In this document: piece by piece, positions 6,375-7,700 of the stretch
Position numbering within the stretch: position 1 is the first letter of the stretch
Layout of the letters: every line of letters begins with the position of its first letter
Source of the DNA: Treponema sp.
GTDB lineage: Bacteria > Spirochaetota > Spirochaetia > Treponematales > Breznakiellaceae
DNA length: 7,700 nucleotides
NCBI GenBank assembly: GCA_031254795.1
Contig: JAIRTS010000232.1
Span: forward strand, 1 to 7,700
Direction: 5' to 3'
The notes under the pieces: generated by a model
The model's input: only the letters and a program-made list of their open reading frames with translations
The model's database searches: none
Told to the model about the DNA's origin: nothing
Position numbers and translations under genes: made by a program

Positions 6375-7514
6375 CTACAACAAATCGGTTCTATTCTTCG
6401 ACTTAATCTGTTCGACTATGGCGCTCACCGCCTGCGTCTCTTTCTTCTTCGCTATGAGGACGGACGGAACAGAACCATCTTTGCCTGAGCGGACAACAAC
6501 GATAAGGTCATCGGCGCCGCAAAGCGCCACCGGTATATCCGAATCCACAAAAGTATTGCCGCTTCCAACCCGGAAAATATCAGGTTCTGAAGAACCGGCG
6601 GAGAAATCTTCCTTGACAAGAGCCGCGTATTCATCCCAACTGCCTATATCGCGCCAGCTAAACATTGCGGCGTTCATAATAACCCGCGCGCTTTTCGTTA
6701 CAACGGCAAAATCAAAAGAAATTTTCTTTGTTTGTCTGTACGCTTCCACCAATCCTTCCCAACGCTCCAGTATTGCCAACCCCTCTTGAATGGAATAGGC
6801 GTCTTTTTGGGGAACAGAGAGAACCTCAAATGGAGCGATAACATCCTCCGCGTATTTCAGGAATTCGCGTTTTATAAAACCGGAAGAAAATGCGAACATG
6901 CCGGAATTCCAATAAAAATTACCCGACTCAAGATAGCGTTCCGCTGTGGGCTTGTCTGGCTTTTCATGGAAAGAAACGACTTTCACCACCTCTTCTCCAG
7001 CGTCGCTTTTGTTTGCTTCAATGTAACCGAAGCCCGTTTCAGGCGCAATAGGGGGAATCCCGAATATCGCGAGATTTTCCGTTTCAATATGGGTTGCAAA
7101 AACCAGAGATTGCGCGGTAAAAACCTCTTTCGGCTCAACAAGATGATCGCTCGGCATAACAAAAATTTTTCTGTTTCGCCCTGCCGTGGTCTTTTCAATG
7201 AAAACAAGGGCGCAGGCTATGGCGGCCGCCGTATTCTTCGCTTCCGGTTCAGGTATAACCGTTATCCGCCGCTTTTGCGCTTCATCGAGTCCCGCGCAAC
7301 TGCTGACAATATGCGGAACATGATTTTTTCCCGCTACAATAATGATTCTGCCGTTTTCGTTGACAAGAGAGCAAGCTCTTTCAAGAGAAAGTGTGAAAAA
7401 ATTGTTGTTTCTATCGGTTGGAACCGGCAAGAACTGCTTGGGTTTCATGGAATTACTCAACGGCCACAGCCGTGTTCCGGATCCACCCGCCATAATAACG
7501 CACTCGTCGAACAT
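6375..7514 (-). CDS. manC: Mannose-1-phosphate guanylyltransferase (GDP-mannose pyrophosphorylase)
   Basis: Makes GDP-mannose from mannose-1-phosphate and GTP in the cytoplasm, supplying mannose and, after conversion, fucose or related sugars for surface polysaccharides. The 379-residue protein has the expected nucleotidyltransferase motifs. The pyrophosphorylase signature is at 9-28 (AGGSGTRLWPLS followed by KPKQFL). EPEAKNTAAAIA is at 89-100, MPSDH at 120-124, GFGYIEA at 161-167, FHEKPD at 182-187 and NSGMF at 203-207. KKISFDFAV (263-271) and SWRDIGSWDEYA (286-297) close the catalytic domain. It is the short, single-domain form: the C-terminal phosphomannose isomerase (cupin) domain of about 470-residue bifunctional enzymes is missing, so isomerase must come from another gene. 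The start at 7514 has AAGGA spaced six bases upstream. It is the first gene of the minus-strand group. The gene symbol reflects function; some genomes use other names for this short form. Confidence 0.92.
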   Translation of the reverse strand: MFDECVIMAGGSGTRLWPLSNSMKPKQFLPVPTDRNNNFFTLSLERACSLVNENGRIIIVAGKNHVPHIVSSCAGLDEAQKRRITVIPEPEAKNTAAAIACALVFIEKTTAGRNRKIFVMPSDHLVEPKEVFTAQSLVFATHIETENLAIFGIPPIAPETGFGYIEANKSDAGEEVVKVVSFHEKPDKPTAERYLESGNFYWNSGMFAFSSGFIKREFLKYAEDVIAPFEVLSVPQKDAYSIQEGLAILERWEGLVEAYRQTKKISFDFAVVTKSARVIMNAAMFSWRDIGSWDEYAALVKEDFSAGSSEPDIFRVGSGNTFVDSDIPVALCGADDLIVVVRSGKDGSVPSVLIAKKKETQAVSAIVEQIKSKNRTDLL

Positions 7515-7618
7515 TTATTTTCCTTATTCTAATGAAGTTTGTACACAGACTGATGCGTCTTGCGCGTTGTAAAACCTATGTCATTCTGCGCCGCACGCGA
7601 CTTATTTCGTCCCTGTCT

Positions 7619-7649
7619 ATAATAGCACAAGCGCTAGGGGCATGGTCAA
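7619..7649 (-). promoter_or_regulatory. Predicted promoter for manC and the downstream glycosyltransferase
   Basis: On the minus strand TTGACC (7644-7649) is followed, after 19 bases, by TATTAT (7619-7624). TGC directly precedes it, giving an extended -10 that can tolerate the long spacer. Transcription would start near 7612, leaving a leader of about 100 bases in which I see no recognisable riboswitch. Confidence 0.5.
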
Positions 7650-7700
7650 GTCCAAAAGACGGGCTGGAATCGTATGGGCAAAATGCATATCTCATTCTTT

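Noticed and set aside
6732..7532. Plus-strand open frame of about 266 codons opposite manC.
   Set aside because: It is the shadow of the manC coding strand, whose motifs are unambiguous; it lacks a ribosome-binding site and family resemblance.
7576..7695. Minus-strand 39-codon open frame starting MRYAFCPYDSS upstream of manC.
   Set aside because: It overlaps the predicted manC promoter, has no visible ribosome-binding site within the window and matches nothing I know. It could be the tail of a gene entering from the right, but this cannot be supported.

Overview
This window looks like a bacterial chromosome segment with two convergent groups of sugar-nucleotide and surface-glycan genes, bordered and interspersed with decayed DNA. 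Four genes are intact: galE and galK on the plus strand, and manC plus a capsule-type glycosyltransferase on the minus strand. The other recognisable coding DNA is broken: an IS256-family transposase, an exported protein gene, and a family 2 glycosyltransferase remnant. The organism cannot be named from the sequence. The Sec-exported beta-rich protein suggests a Gram-negative-type envelope. The GalK variant (SEIGGNHTDHNHG in place of the usual NLIGEHTDYNGG) is of a kind I associate with Firmicutes and spirochaetes. A host-associated, Treponema-like spirochaete would fit, but this is low-confidence inference.

Layout. Positions 1-1371 are GC-rich and hold most of a degenerate IS256/Mutator-type insertion sequence. 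Its transposase reads on the minus strand with several frameshifts, its 3' end lies beyond the left edge, and its upstream terminus is near 1356-1371. Positions 1398-2334 (minus) carry a signal-peptide protein gene broken by one in-frame TGA and one frameshift. Positions 2335-2502 are a divergent intergenic region with a promoter for each side and an AT-rich palindrome between them. Positions 2503-4880 (plus) are galE and galK, overlapping by ATGA, with no galT in view. Positions 4881-5411 contain no intact gene. They hold a palindromic element (5045-5100) and, on the minus strand at 5171-5410, the scrambled N-terminal part of a GT2 glycosyltransferase. Positions 5412-6323 (minus) encode a Caps_synth-type glycosyltransferase. 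Positions 6375-7514 (minus) encode mannose-1-phosphate guanylyltransferase, preceded by a promoter near 7619-7649.

Working together: GalK and GalE can phosphorylate galactose and interconvert UDP-glucose and UDP-galactose. ManC makes GDP-mannose. The adjacent glycosyltransferase, and formerly the GT2 enzyme, would use activated sugars to build a surface polysaccharide. The window therefore reads as part of an envelope-glycan locus that is losing genes. I found no CRISPR array, tRNA, rRNA, riboswitch or convincing new multi-gene system. The most informative signals are the cryptic GT2 remnant, the palindromic element beside it, and the clustering of gene decay.
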